Positions 1 through 8,313 of a stretch of 44,290 nt of DNA are shown here, piece by piece. Every line of letters starts with the position of its first letter. Position 1 is the stretch's first letter. The notes under the pieces are model-generated. The model did no database searches. It was not told the origin of the DNA and saw only the letters and a list, made by a program, of their open reading frames with translations. Position numbers and translations under genes: made by a program. Source of the stretch: CALUTH01 sp964452495 (GTDB lineage Bacteria; Cyanobacteriota; Vampirovibrionia; Gastranaerophilales; Gastranaerophilaceae); the NCBI GenBank assembly GCA_964452495.1, contig CAYVMC010000016.1, positions 1-44,290 on the forward strand. The letters are read 5' to 3'.

Positions 1-800
1 ACTAGCATCACTGCCGACTTTATTGGGAACTCAGCAAGCAATGGCGGAGCGATTTATAACGAAGCTTCCATCGGCTACATTAAAGGCGATTTTATCGGGA
101 ACTCAGCGAATAGTACTGGTGGTGCGATTCAAAATTATACCAGTCTGTACTATGGTTGTGGTACGATTATTAGTGTTATCGGCGATTTTATCGGTAACTA
201 TGCCAGCAGTAGTAGTGGTTATGTCGCCGGCGGGGCGATTTATAACATAGGTACAATCGGCAGCATCACAGGCGACTTTATCGGTAACTATACCAGCAGC
301 AGCAGTTATGCCTACGGCGGAGCGATTTATAACGTAAATTCCATCGGCTACATCACGGGCGACTTCATCGGTAACTATGCCAGCAGCAGCAGTTATGCCT
401 ACGGCGGAGCGATTTATAACGCAAGTTCCATCGGCTACATCACGGGCGACTTCATCGGTAACTGTGCCAGCGGCAAGTATGCCTATGGCGGAGCTATTTA
501 TAACGACAGCAGTAGTAGTATTGGTTACATTATCGGTGACTTCATCGGCAACTATGCCAGCGGCAGTAATTATGCCTACGGCGGAGCGATTTATAACACA
601 GGTACAATCGGTGACATCACAGGCGACTTCATCGGCAACTATGCCAGCAGCAGCAACAGTAAAGCCTACGGCGGAGCGATTTATAACACAGGTACAATCG
701 GTAAGCTTGATGATGGAAACCTTGTCGGCGGGATATACGGTTCTTTCATCAATAACTATGCAACAACTGACAGCAACAGTCAACTAGCTCTGGGCGGGGC
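1..800 (+). repeat. Tandem 87-96 bp coding repeats in the autotransporter passenger
   Basis: About nine units with a period of 24-39 (mostly 29-32) codons. The Asp of the DFIGN box falls at codons 6, 30, 62, 92, 121, 150, 180 and 209, with a degenerate GSFINN copy near 248. Units between 300 and 480 are nearly identical at DNA level; for example the stretch 362-419 closely repeats the preceding unit. This suggests recent expansion and a site prone to slippage or assembly collapse. The stretch is visibly richer in G and C than most of the window. Confidence 0.9.
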
Positions 801-2613
801 TGTATATACCACCAAAGATATGAACTTCATCGCTGATGGAAACACTATCTATTTCTCAGGCAATTACACCTCTGACAGCAGGGGGACTATTCAGAACGCT
901 ATCTTTGTTGAGACAAGCAGCTCTCCTACTATCTCTCTTATTGCTGAAAACGGTGGCACCATTGTCTTTGATGACCAGATAGACGGCGGTACCGTCAGCG
1001 GTACTACTATTATCCAGTCTAAGCAATATTCTCTGAAATTAACAGGAGATGATACCGGCAAAATATATTTGAACAACGACATCATCAACGCTGATATTTC
1101 TCTGGATTCTATCTCGCTGTACCTCGGAGAAGATACCGTACTCAACCAATCCAATTCACTTACCCTCAACTCCGGTTTCTTGAGTATGGTTAACGGCAGC
1201 GTCGGATCTATATACCTGAATGAAGTTAACTTCTACGGGGCTATCAGGATGGCGGTTGATGTTGACCTTGCAAATGTAGAAATGGACAGGATTACGGCTG
1301 AGAGTTACAACGTTAATGACGCAGATATTAATGTAACTAATTTACACCTGATTAGTTATACAACAAAAGACTCCGTTGATATTCTCTTTGCTGACTCTGA
1401 TTTTGCAAACTACGTCCAATATACAGGCGGTACCGTTGCTTACTCGCCTATCTACAAGTATGACGTCGGATATGAAGTTAATGATGAGAATGGTTCGGGA
1501 TATTTCACATTCAACAAAGTATCAGGAAGTAATCCTTCCGACTCCTTCACTCCGTCTGTTCTTGCCAATCCTGTTGCTGTACAATCGGGAGGGCAGGCAG
1601 TTGTTGCTGAAACCGTTAAATTTGCCTTCCAGCATGCGGATACTTTCTCTATACTCCCGCACAGTGTAAGAGTCGGGATACTCAACCAGAACAAGTACGC
1701 TATAACTGAACCTGTTATAGGACACGAAAATATTAACAACAAAGGCTTCTGGGTTAGACCGTTTACTTCTCTGGAATCTATAGACCTTAAAAACGGGCCT
1801 GATGTTGACGCTGTTACATACGGGACACTAATCGGATTTGACAGTAACTTTGAAGAGTTTAAGCACGGCTGGTACGGGGTTACTTCTGGTTATGTCGGGT
1901 ATAACGGGGCTTCGCTTTCTTACTCCGGTGTTGATACCATCATGAACGGCGGATTACTCGGGGTTACTCAAACTATGTACAAAGGCAACTTCTTTACTGC
2001 ATTGACCGCTACCGCCGGTGCGTCTGCCGGTTCGACTTCCTCTGACTGGGGTCACGAAAACTTTGCTATGCTGCTTGCTGGTATCGGGTCAAAAACAGGG
2101 TACAACTTTGAGTTTAAAAACGGTAGATTTATTATTCAGCCGTTATTATCCTTAAACTACACATTTGTTAACACTTTTGACTATACAAACGCTGCAGGGG
2201 TTTCTATTGACTCCGACCCAAATCACAACTTCCAGATTAATCCTGCGTTAAGGTTCATCGGAAACCTGAGCAACGGGTGGCAGCCTTACGCTTACGTCGG
2301 GATGGTGTGGAACGTTCTTAACTCATCAAAAGTAACAGCAAATGAAGTCATCTTACCGAAAATGAGCGTTAAACCGTACGTTGAATACGGTGTCGGTATC
2401 CAGAGAAGCTGGGCAGAAAAGTTCTCTGCGTTCTTCCAGACAATGGTTAGAAACGGCGGACGTACAGGTGTCGCATTCACTGCAGGGTTCCGCTGGGCTG
2501 TCGGGGATGATCCCGTAGACACCCAGGAAGTGAAAAATATCAAAGTTCCGGTTGTTGAAATACCGCAAGAAAAGAAAGATGCTAAAGTGTTCAGGTGGAA
2601 AGCCGGTTTGTAA
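1..2613 (+). CDS. Autotransporter with Pmp-like repeats, 5' end outside the window
   Basis: The reading frame is open from base 1 to the stop at 2613, so the 870 codons here are only the C-terminal part of the protein. Codons 1-260 hold about nine units carrying GGAIYN and GDFIGN boxes. These match the GGA(I/L/V) and FxxN signatures of Chlamydia-type polymorphic outer-membrane proteins, which fold as a passenger beta-helix. A further beta-rich stretch follows. From about codon 583 (GFWVRPF) to 835 (GFRWAVG) the alternating aromatic/polar pattern fits an autotransporter beta-barrel (PF03797 type). The barrel should sit in the outer membrane and expose the passenger. Oddly, about 30 charged residues follow the last barrel strand and the protein ends KAGL, not in an aromatic residue. 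An internal ATG at 820 is in frame but is not the true start. The passenger role (adhesin or similar) is inferred. Confidence 0.85.
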   Translation, partial: TSITADFIGNSASNGGAIYNEASIGYIKGDFIGNSANSTGGAIQNYTSLYYGCGTIISVIGDFIGNYASSSSGYVAGGAIYNIGTIGSITGDFIGNYTSSSSYAYGGAIYNVNSIGYITGDFIGNYASSSSYAYGGAIYNASSIGYITGDFIGNCASGKYAYGGAIYNDSSSSIGYIIGDFIGNYASGSNYAYGGAIYNTGTIGDITGDFIGNYASSSNSKAYGGAIYNTGTIGKLDDGNLVGGIYGSFINNYATTDSNSQLALGGAVYTTKDMNFIADGNTIYFSGNYTSDSRGTIQNAIFVETSSSPTISLIAENGGTIVFDDQIDGGTVSGTTIIQSKQYSLKLTGDDTGKIYLNNDIINADISLDSISLYLGEDTVLNQSNSLTLNSGFLSMVNGSVGSIYLNEVNFYGAIRMAVDVDLANVEMDRITAESYNVNDADINVTNLHLISYTTKDSVDILFADSDFANYVQYTGGTVAYSPIYKYDVGYEVNDENGSGYFTFNKVSGSNPSDSFTPSVLANPVAVQSGGQAVVAETVKFAFQHADTFSILPHSVRVGILNQNKYAITEPVIGHENINNKGFWVRPFTSLESIDLKNGPDVDAVTYGTLIGFDSNFEEFKHGWYGVTSGYVGYNGASLSYSGVDTIMNGGLLGVTQTMYKGNFFTALTATAGASAGSTSSDWGHENFAMLLAGIGSKTGYNFEFKNGRFIIQPLLSLNYTFVNTFDYTNAAGVSIDSDPNHNFQINPALRFIGNLSNGWQPYAYVGMVWNVLNSSKVTANEVILPKMSVKPYVEYGVGIQRSWAEKFSAFFQTMVRNGGRTGVAFTAGFRWAVGDDPVDTQEVKNIKVPVVEIPQEKKDAKVFRWKAGL

Positions 2614-2667
2614 TCTGGATTGTAATTTATTCGGGGCAATGCCGGAAATAAACATTGAATTGCAAAG

Positions 2668-2706
2668 CAGGGCAGAAAAATTTTTCTGCCCTGTAACTTT
2701 TTTTAT
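2668..2706 (+). terminator. Intrinsic terminator after the autotransporter gene
   Basis: A perfect 26-bp palindrome (13-bp arms starting CAGGGCAG, 2668-2693) is followed by TAACTTTTTTT. It ends the autotransporter transcript and separates it from pnp. Confidence 0.85.
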
Positions 2707-2760
2707 TACAATCAAAGTTTTTTTCCTACATTCTCAATAACTATTACTTTTTTGTTTGTA

Positions 2761-2820
2761 GTACAATAATAATTGTACAAAGAGATAGTAAAAAGAAATT
2801 CCGGCTATCGAGCAGCCGGA
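2761..2820 (+). promoter_or_regulatory. Two hairpins in the pnp leader
   Basis: GTACAAT-AATA-ATTGTAC (2761-2778) is a dyad that could be an operator or hairpin. TCCGGCT-7 nt-AGCCGGA (2800-2820) is a GC-rich 7-bp stem ending 13 nt before the pnp ATG, just upstream of the likely ribosome-binding stretch. A stem in this place resembles the double-stranded leader through which E. coli pnp is autoregulated by RNase III and PNPase. The analogy is inference. Confidence 0.5.
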
Positions 2821-2833
2821 GAAAGTAGGAAAA

Positions 2834-4975
2834 ATGGTACCAGAAACTAAACAATTCCAGATTGAAATCGGCGGAAAAACCGTAACAATCGAAACAGGGA
2901 AGTATGCACAATCAACAAATGGCAGTGTTACAGTAAGATGCGGTGATACAATGCTCTTTGTCCACGCTGTTGTCAGCAAAGAGCCTAGAGTCGGTATAGA
3001 CTTCTTCCCGCTGCTTATTGATTATGAAGAAAGAATGTCAGCAATAGGCAGAATCCCTGGCGGCTATAACCGTTCCGAAGGAAAAGCCAGTGACAAAGCA
3101 ATTTTAATTTCACGTCTTATAGACAGACCCATAAGACCGCTGTTTCCTAAAGGTTACAGAAATGATATACAAATCGTAGCCCAATTATTCAGCTACGACC
3201 AGCAAAACCAGCCAGACACACTGGCAATGCTAGGGGCATCATGTGCTTTAATGCTTACCGGTGCGCCATTTGAAGGCCCTATTGGTGCCGTAAGAGTATC
3301 AAAAGTTGACGGGCAGCTTATTGCAAACCCGACACATCAGGAAGTAGACAAATCCAATCTTGATATCGTTGTAGCAGGTACGCATGACAGCGTTATTATG
3401 GTTGAAGCAGGCTGTAAGTTCGTTACTGAGGACGAAATTATGGAAGCTGTAGAGTTTGCACAGGTAGAAATCAGAAAACAATGTGAAGCACAGGTTGAGT
3501 TTGCAAACACATGCGGGGTCGTAAAAGAAGAATTTGTTAACCCGTATGATACCACAGAACTTAAAAATATCATTCACGAAACAGCGTATAATATGATTTT
3601 TGATGCTTATCATAACTTTGACAGAGCTTACAGACAAGAAAAACTTGATGAAGCTAAAAAACTTGTCAAAGAAAAAATCGAAGCACTTCCTGAAGACCAC
3701 CCGATTAATGTGATGATGGAAGAAACAGGAATTGACTTTGTTGCAGAAGAATTTAAAGCAGAAGAGAAAAAAGTTATGCGGACAATGATTCTTGATGAAG
3801 GTGTGCGTGCCGATGGCAGAAAACCGCATGAAGTACGTCCCATCTGGTGTGAAGTCGGTGTTATTCCGCGCGCTCACGGTTCTGCAGTATTCACAAGAGG
3901 ACAAACACAAATCCTTTCCGTTGCAACACTCGCAGGCCCTGGTATGAAACAGGAATTAGACGGCGTTGACCCGCAAACAGAAAAAACATACATGCACAAA
4001 TATATCTTCCCAGGGTTCTCCGTTGGTGAAGTTAAACCGCTAAGAGGTCCGGGCAGACGGGAAGTAGGGCATGGAAATCTTGCAGAAAGAGCAAATATTC
4101 CAGCACTCCCCTCACAAGAAGAATTTGGATACGTTATAAGAGTAACCTCTGATGTTCTTGAATCAAACGGTTCAACATCCATGGGGTCAACCTGCGGAAG
4201 TTCAATGGCGCTTATGGACGCAGGCGTTCCGGTTAAGTGTATGATTGGCGGTGTTGCTATGGGTATGATTACCGAAGAAGGCAGAGAACCTGTTGTATTA
4301 ACCGATATTCAGGGTATCGAAGACTTTTTAGGCGATATGGACTTTAAAGTTACCGGAAACGATGAAGCAATCACTGCTCTGCAAATGGATATGAAAGCAA
4401 AAGGTATTTCAAACGATACACTAAGAAGAGCGCTCCAACAGGCAAAAGAAGGCAGATTACATATCTTAGGCGAAATGAGAAAAGTTATCACACAACCGAG
4501 AGATCATCTGTCACCATTTGCTCCATCCATCTCTACAATGACTATTCCTGTTGATGATATAGGAACAGTTATAGGACCCGGAGGAAAACAAATCCGTGCA
4601 ATCATTGACGCTTCCGGTGCCGAAATCGACATTCAGGATAACGGTATCGTAACAATTACTTCAAACGATCAGGAAGGTGCTGAAATAGCTAAGAAAATGA
4701 TTAGAGATTTAACCTTCAAACCCGAAGTTGGTATGGTTATTAAAGGTAAAGTTGTAAGAATCATACCTATCGGTGCGTTTGTGGAACTCGGCGGCGGTAA
4801 AGACGGTATGGTTCATATTTCTCAAATCTGTCAGGAGAGAATTGAAACAATTGAACCACATATCAATATCGGCGACGAAGTTATTGTTAAAGTTATCAAA
4901 ATAGATGACAAGGGCAGAATTAACCTTACAATCAAAGGTGTAACCGAAGAAGATAAGGCTAAATGCATTAACTAG
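2834..4975 (+). CDS. pnp: Polyribonucleotide nucleotidyltransferase (PNPase)
   Basis: Phosphorolytic 3'-5' exoribonuclease of mRNA decay, normally a trimer in the cytoplasm. At 713 codons it has the usual family length. Two RNase PH-like domains are recognisable (about 12-145 and 320-460, the latter with FTRGQTQ and GPGRREVGHGN). They are followed by a KH domain with VIGPGGKQIRAI near residue 577 and an S1 domain from about 633 (VGMVIKGKVVRI) to near the end. The start at 2834 is preceded by AGTAGGA. The gene is monocistronic here. rpsO, its common upstream neighbour, is absent. A stem-loop in the leader suggests post-transcriptional control. Confidence 0.97.
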   Translation: MVPETKQFQIEIGGKTVTIETGKYAQSTNGSVTVRCGDTMLFVHAVVSKEPRVGIDFFPLLIDYEERMSAIGRIPGGYNRSEGKASDKAILISRLIDRPIRPLFPKGYRNDIQIVAQLFSYDQQNQPDTLAMLGASCALMLTGAPFEGPIGAVRVSKVDGQLIANPTHQEVDKSNLDIVVAGTHDSVIMVEAGCKFVTEDEIMEAVEFAQVEIRKQCEAQVEFANTCGVVKEEFVNPYDTTELKNIIHETAYNMIFDAYHNFDRAYRQEKLDEAKKLVKEKIEALPEDHPINVMMEETGIDFVAEEFKAEEKKVMRTMILDEGVRADGRKPHEVRPIWCEVGVIPRAHGSAVFTRGQTQILSVATLAGPGMKQELDGVDPQTEKTYMHKYIFPGFSVGEVKPLRGPGRREVGHGNLAERANIPALPSQEEFGYVIRVTSDVLESNGSTSMGSTCGSSMALMDAGVPVKCMIGGVAMGMITEEGREPVVLTDIQGIEDFLGDMDFKVTGNDEAITALQMDMKAKGISNDTLRRALQQAKEGRLHILGEMRKVITQPRDHLSPFAPSISTMTIPVDDIGTVIGPGGKQIRAIIDASGAEIDIQDNGIVTITSNDQEGAEIAKKMIRDLTFKPEVGMVIKGKVVRIIPIGAFVELGGGKDGMVHISQICQERIETIEPHINIGDEVIVKVIKIDDKGRINLTIKGVTEEDKAKCIN

Positions 4976-4989
4976 AACAAATAACAATA

Positions 4990-5022
4990 AATCGGCTCAG
5001 AGAATTCTCTGAGCCGATTTTT
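4990..5022. terminator. Terminator between convergent pnp and mgtE
   Basis: A perfect 30-bp palindrome (15-bp arms beginning AATCGGCTCAG, 4990-5019) with a T-rich flank on the + side (TTTTTATTATT) and a weaker one on the - side. It probably ends pnp and may also serve mgtE. Confidence 0.85.
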
Positions 5023-5034
5023 ATTATTATAAAT

Positions 5035-6408
5035 TTAATGCATTATTTTTACCAGATACAGTGTTACGAGTGAAAAATAAACAAACAGCCCTATAACATC
5101 AATAGAGGTTGCAATTACCGGCCCTGATGCGACGGCAGGGTCTATTTTCATTCTCTTTAAAATAAACGGAGTCATAGCACCTATTATTGCTGCAATCATC
5201 ATATTCAAAGTCATTGCTATGCCGACTATAAAACCAAACGCTATATTATGCTGCCATCCCATAGTAACAACGGCAACAATAAAACCGAAGAACACCCCGA
5301 TTAAAAAACCCACAGCACTTTCTCTCAGAATTTGTTTAAACTGTGAACGAATTGTAATCTGTCCTGTTGACAACCCGCGCACCATAAGAGTAATACTCTG
5401 TGTACCAATATTTCCGCCCAATCCGGCTAGAAGCGGCATAAACACAGCTACAACCGGCAGTGCATCAACAGTTGAAGTAAAGTGATTTGCAACCGTAACA
5501 GCTATAAACTCTCCAACAAGAGTAATAAAAAGCCACGGAGTACGGGCTTTTATGGAATTAAAAATATTACCGCTAAGTATATCCTCATCATCACCCGCCA
5601 AATCAACTATGATACCTGAAGAAGTATAGATTTCGTCTGTTGTCTCTTCTTCTACAATCTCCTGCGCATCATCCCATGTTACTATGCCTTTTAAGTGGTT
5701 ATACATGTCCACAACAGGAAGCGCATTAAATTGATATTTCATAAAAATATCTGCAATATAATCCTGATAATCGTCAATATGCAGTTTAACTATATCTTTC
5801 TGCATTATATCTTTAATATTTTTATGAATAGGACTTGTTAACAGGTTCCTTAATGAAAGTACACCGACTAAATGATTTTGATTATCTACAACATAAACAT
5901 AGTATAAATCCATGTTCTCTTTTTCAGCCTTGATTCTTATGGTCGATAACACGCCCTCTACATCCATGTCAGCATTAACAGTCAGTACAAGCGGAGTCAT
6001 AATACCGCCCGCAGTACTTTCATCATATTTTAAAAGTTCTCTTACCTCGCTTGAAAATTTCTGAGGCAGTTTTTCTAAATATCCGGCACTCTCATCCGCT
6101 TCAAATTCACCAAGAACATCGGCGGCATCATCATGCGGCAATTTTGAAATAAGTTCCGAAGCCTTAGATGCATCAATGTCGCCAAGAATTTCAACCTGAA
6201 GCTGCGGAGATAAATATTCAAGCAGTTCTACAGACTTGTCTTCGTCAATAAGTTTAAAACATTCAATCCTCTCAGAAGCATCTAAATCCGGAAAAATATC
6301 AGCCAAATCCGCAGAGTGATAACCGTTGAGTTCTGCTTTTAAAGACTCAACATTATTATCCGCAACAAGTTCCCTTATTCTATCTACAGAGTTTTGAATA
6401 TTCAACAT
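5035..6408 (-). CDS. mgtE: Magnesium transporter MgtE
   Basis: Mg2+ channel/transporter of the inner membrane. The 457 residues show the standard order: a helical MgtE N-domain (about 1-130, with paired LPHDDAADVLGEF-type repeats), a CBS-domain pair (about 135-255), and a C-terminal membrane domain (about 285-457) with five hydrophobic segments. The signature GGNIGTQS lies in the membrane domain. In the family, the N and CBS domains sense cytosolic Mg2+ and gate the pore. It is divergent from argS. The ATG at 6408 lies exactly 6 nt after TATAAT on the minus strand, so the mRNA may be leaderless, which leaves no room for a Mg2+ riboswitch. Confidence 0.95.
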   Translation of the reverse strand: MLNIQNSVDRIRELVADNNVESLKAELNGYHSADLADIFPDLDASERIECFKLIDEDKSVELLEYLSPQLQVEILGDIDASKASELISKLPHDDAADVLGEFEADESAGYLEKLPQKFSSEVRELLKYDESTAGGIMTPLVLTVNADMDVEGVLSTIRIKAEKENMDLYYVYVVDNQNHLVGVLSLRNLLTSPIHKNIKDIMQKDIVKLHIDDYQDYIADIFMKYQFNALPVVDMYNHLKGIVTWDDAQEIVEEETTDEIYTSSGIIVDLAGDDEDILSGNIFNSIKARTPWLFITLVGEFIAVTVANHFTSTVDALPVVAVFMPLLAGLGGNIGTQSITLMVRGLSTGQITIRSQFKQILRESAVGFLIGVFFGFIVAVVTMGWQHNIAFGFIVGIAMTLNMMIAAIIGAMTPFILKRMKIDPAVASGPVIATSIDVIGLFVYFSLVTLYLVKIMH

Positions 6409-6414
6409 AGCCTT

Positions 6415-6420
6415 ATTATA
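6415..6420 (-). promoter_or_regulatory. -10 box of a probable leaderless promoter for mgtE
   Basis: Minus strand reads TATAAT-AAGGCT-ATG. The spacing puts the expected transcription start at the A of the start codon. No good -35 hexamer is seen. Confidence 0.5.
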
Positions 6421-6476
6421 TATAAAATAAATTTTTTATTCTATAATGGAAAATGAAAAAGTAAAAGAGGATTGAT

Positions 6477-8186
6477 ATGATAAAAGATTTATTGCTAAAT
6501 GCCGTAATCAACGGAGTTATAGAAGGATGCAAGTCCAAACAACTCGGTCAAATGACATCTGCAGACAATATTTCACTTATTGTCGAAAAGCCTAAAAATC
6601 CTGATTTTGGCGATTTTGCAGTAAATATTTCCTCACTTGCCAGAGAAGCAAAAATGGCGCCTCCAGCAATTGCAAATGTTATAGCAGAATACCTTAAGTC
6701 CGAAGATTACACAGTATCAATCGTGGGCGGATTTATTAATTTTAAAATATCTGATAACTTACTTGTAAAAAATCTTAAGGAAATCCTCGACAAAAAATCC
6801 GAGTACGGCAGACCAGAAAAAATTAATAAGGAAAAAATCCTTTTAGAATACGTATCCGCAAATCCTACCGGCCCATTTCATATAGGTCACGGCCGCTGGG
6901 CTGCAATGGGCAGCGCACTTGCGAACCTGCTAAAATTTTACGGACATGAAGTTTATCAAGAATTTTACATTAACGATGCAGGAAGCCAGATTCAAAAACT
7001 CGGAAACTCTTTAAAAATAAGAATTAAACAGGAACTGGGAGAAAATATTGATTTTCCCGCAGATGAAACAGAAAGAAAAAACTATTACCCTGGAGATTAT
7101 TTAATTCCGGTAGCAAAAAAATTCTTGTCCGAAAATGAGCCGACAGATGACGTAAAAATTCTTTCAGATTACGCAAAGAAAGAGATGGAAGCACAGCAAA
7201 AAGCATTACTCGAAGGATTTAGGGTTCATTTTGACAACTTCTATTCAGAACTTGATCTTCATAATTCCGGTAAGGTTGATAAATGCGTTAATAAACTTAA
7301 AGAAGCCGGAAAGCTATATGAGAAAGACGGGGCATTATGGTTCAAATCTTCTGATTATGGTGACGATCAAGACAGAGTAATAAAAAAAGCCGACGGCTCA
7401 AATACGTATCTTACAGCAGATATTGCATACCATATTGATAAACTACAACGCGGATTTGACAGGCTTATCAATATCTGGGGAGCCGATCACCATGGCTATG
7501 TTGCACGTGTTAAAGCATCAATAGAAGCACTGGGATATGACCCGAATAAACTTGAAATACTATTAGGGCAGCTTGTAAACCTTGTTATTAACGGAGAAGA
7601 AGTCCGTATGGGAAAACGTAAAAATATGGTTACACTTGATGACCTTATTGAAGAAGTCGGTGTTGATGCTACACGCTTCTGGATGGAAATGAGGAATATT
7701 GATACAACTCTTGATTTCGATATTGAACTTGCAAAACGCTCAACGGATGAAAATCCTGTATTCTACGTTCAATACGCATACGCAAGAGCATGCTCAATTT
7801 TAAGAAATGCAACAAGCGAAAGACTAAATCCGGATAACGGCGAAAAATTCCCTGCTCCTATGAGCGAAAAGGAACTTGAAGAATTAAAAAATAATTTTGA
7901 TACTTCTCTGATGGACGGCAAAGTTGCAGAAGGCCGCAAACTATTGCTAAAGCTTGAAGAGTTTAAATCTGCAATTACATTATCTGCCCAAAACAGAACC
8001 GTTTATACAATTTGCAGGTATGTTCAGGAGCTTGCAGCAGAGTTTCACTCTTTTTACAATGCAAACCGTGTAATCTGCGATGACAAATCGCTTATGCAAT
8101 CAAGGTTAGCATTAATTGAAGGCTTAAGGCAGGTTCTTGCAAATGCACTTGAAATTCTTCAGGTCACTGCTCCCGAAAGGATGTAA
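6477..8186 (+). CDS. argS: Arginyl-tRNA synthetase
   Basis: Class I aminoacyl-tRNA synthetase charging tRNA-Arg, 569 codons, normal for the family. An N-terminal additional domain (about 1-90) precedes the Rossmann core. The HIGH motif appears as PFHIGHGRW (near residue 137) and the KMSKS-like loop as MGKRKN (near 377). The C-terminal DALR anticodon-binding domain ends LQVTAPERM. The start is supported by AGAGG 6 nt upstream of ATG. A TATAAT at 6442-6447 is a candidate -10 box about 30 nt before the start. The next gene, pheT, follows after a 127-nt gap. Confidence 0.97.
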   Translation: MIKDLLLNAVINGVIEGCKSKQLGQMTSADNISLIVEKPKNPDFGDFAVNISSLAREAKMAPPAIANVIAEYLKSEDYTVSIVGGFINFKISDNLLVKNLKEILDKKSEYGRPEKINKEKILLEYVSANPTGPFHIGHGRWAAMGSALANLLKFYGHEVYQEFYINDAGSQIQKLGNSLKIRIKQELGENIDFPADETERKNYYPGDYLIPVAKKFLSENEPTDDVKILSDYAKKEMEAQQKALLEGFRVHFDNFYSELDLHNSGKVDKCVNKLKEAGKLYEKDGALWFKSSDYGDDQDRVIKKADGSNTYLTADIAYHIDKLQRGFDRLINIWGADHHGYVARVKASIEALGYDPNKLEILLGQLVNLVINGEEVRMGKRKNMVTLDDLIEEVGVDATRFWMEMRNIDTTLDFDIELAKRSTDENPVFYVQYAYARACSILRNATSERLNPDNGEKFPAPMSEKELEELKNNFDTSLMDGKVAEGRKLLLKLEEFKSAITLSAQNRTVYTICRYVQELAAEFHSFYNANRVICDDKSLMQSRLALIEGLRQVLANALEILQVTAPERM

Positions 8187-8313
8187 TAAACACAAATTAT
8201 CCGGCTAAAATTTTTCGCCTCTTTCATACTTATTCTTTCACCTCCATGTTTATTTATATTTGTTTTTGGAGTATAAGTATTTTATAGGAATTAGTATTTG
8301 AGAGGATTATAAA

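Noticed and set aside
103..783. Long minus-strand open frame (226 codons) opposite the autotransporter repeats
   Set aside because: Its repeats are the mirror of the plus-strand GGAIYN/FIGN units; the plus frame has the known family pattern and continues to the barrel.
3299..3910. 203-codon minus-strand frame within pnp
   Set aside because: Antisense shadow of a well-conserved gene; Phe/Cys-rich composition typical of reverse-frame translation.
8226..8280. Imperfect dyad ATACTTAT...ATAAGTAT with inner CTCCA/TGGAG between argS and pheT
   Set aside because: Long loop and AT-rich arms; could be chance. No known riboswitch or T-box features were seen.
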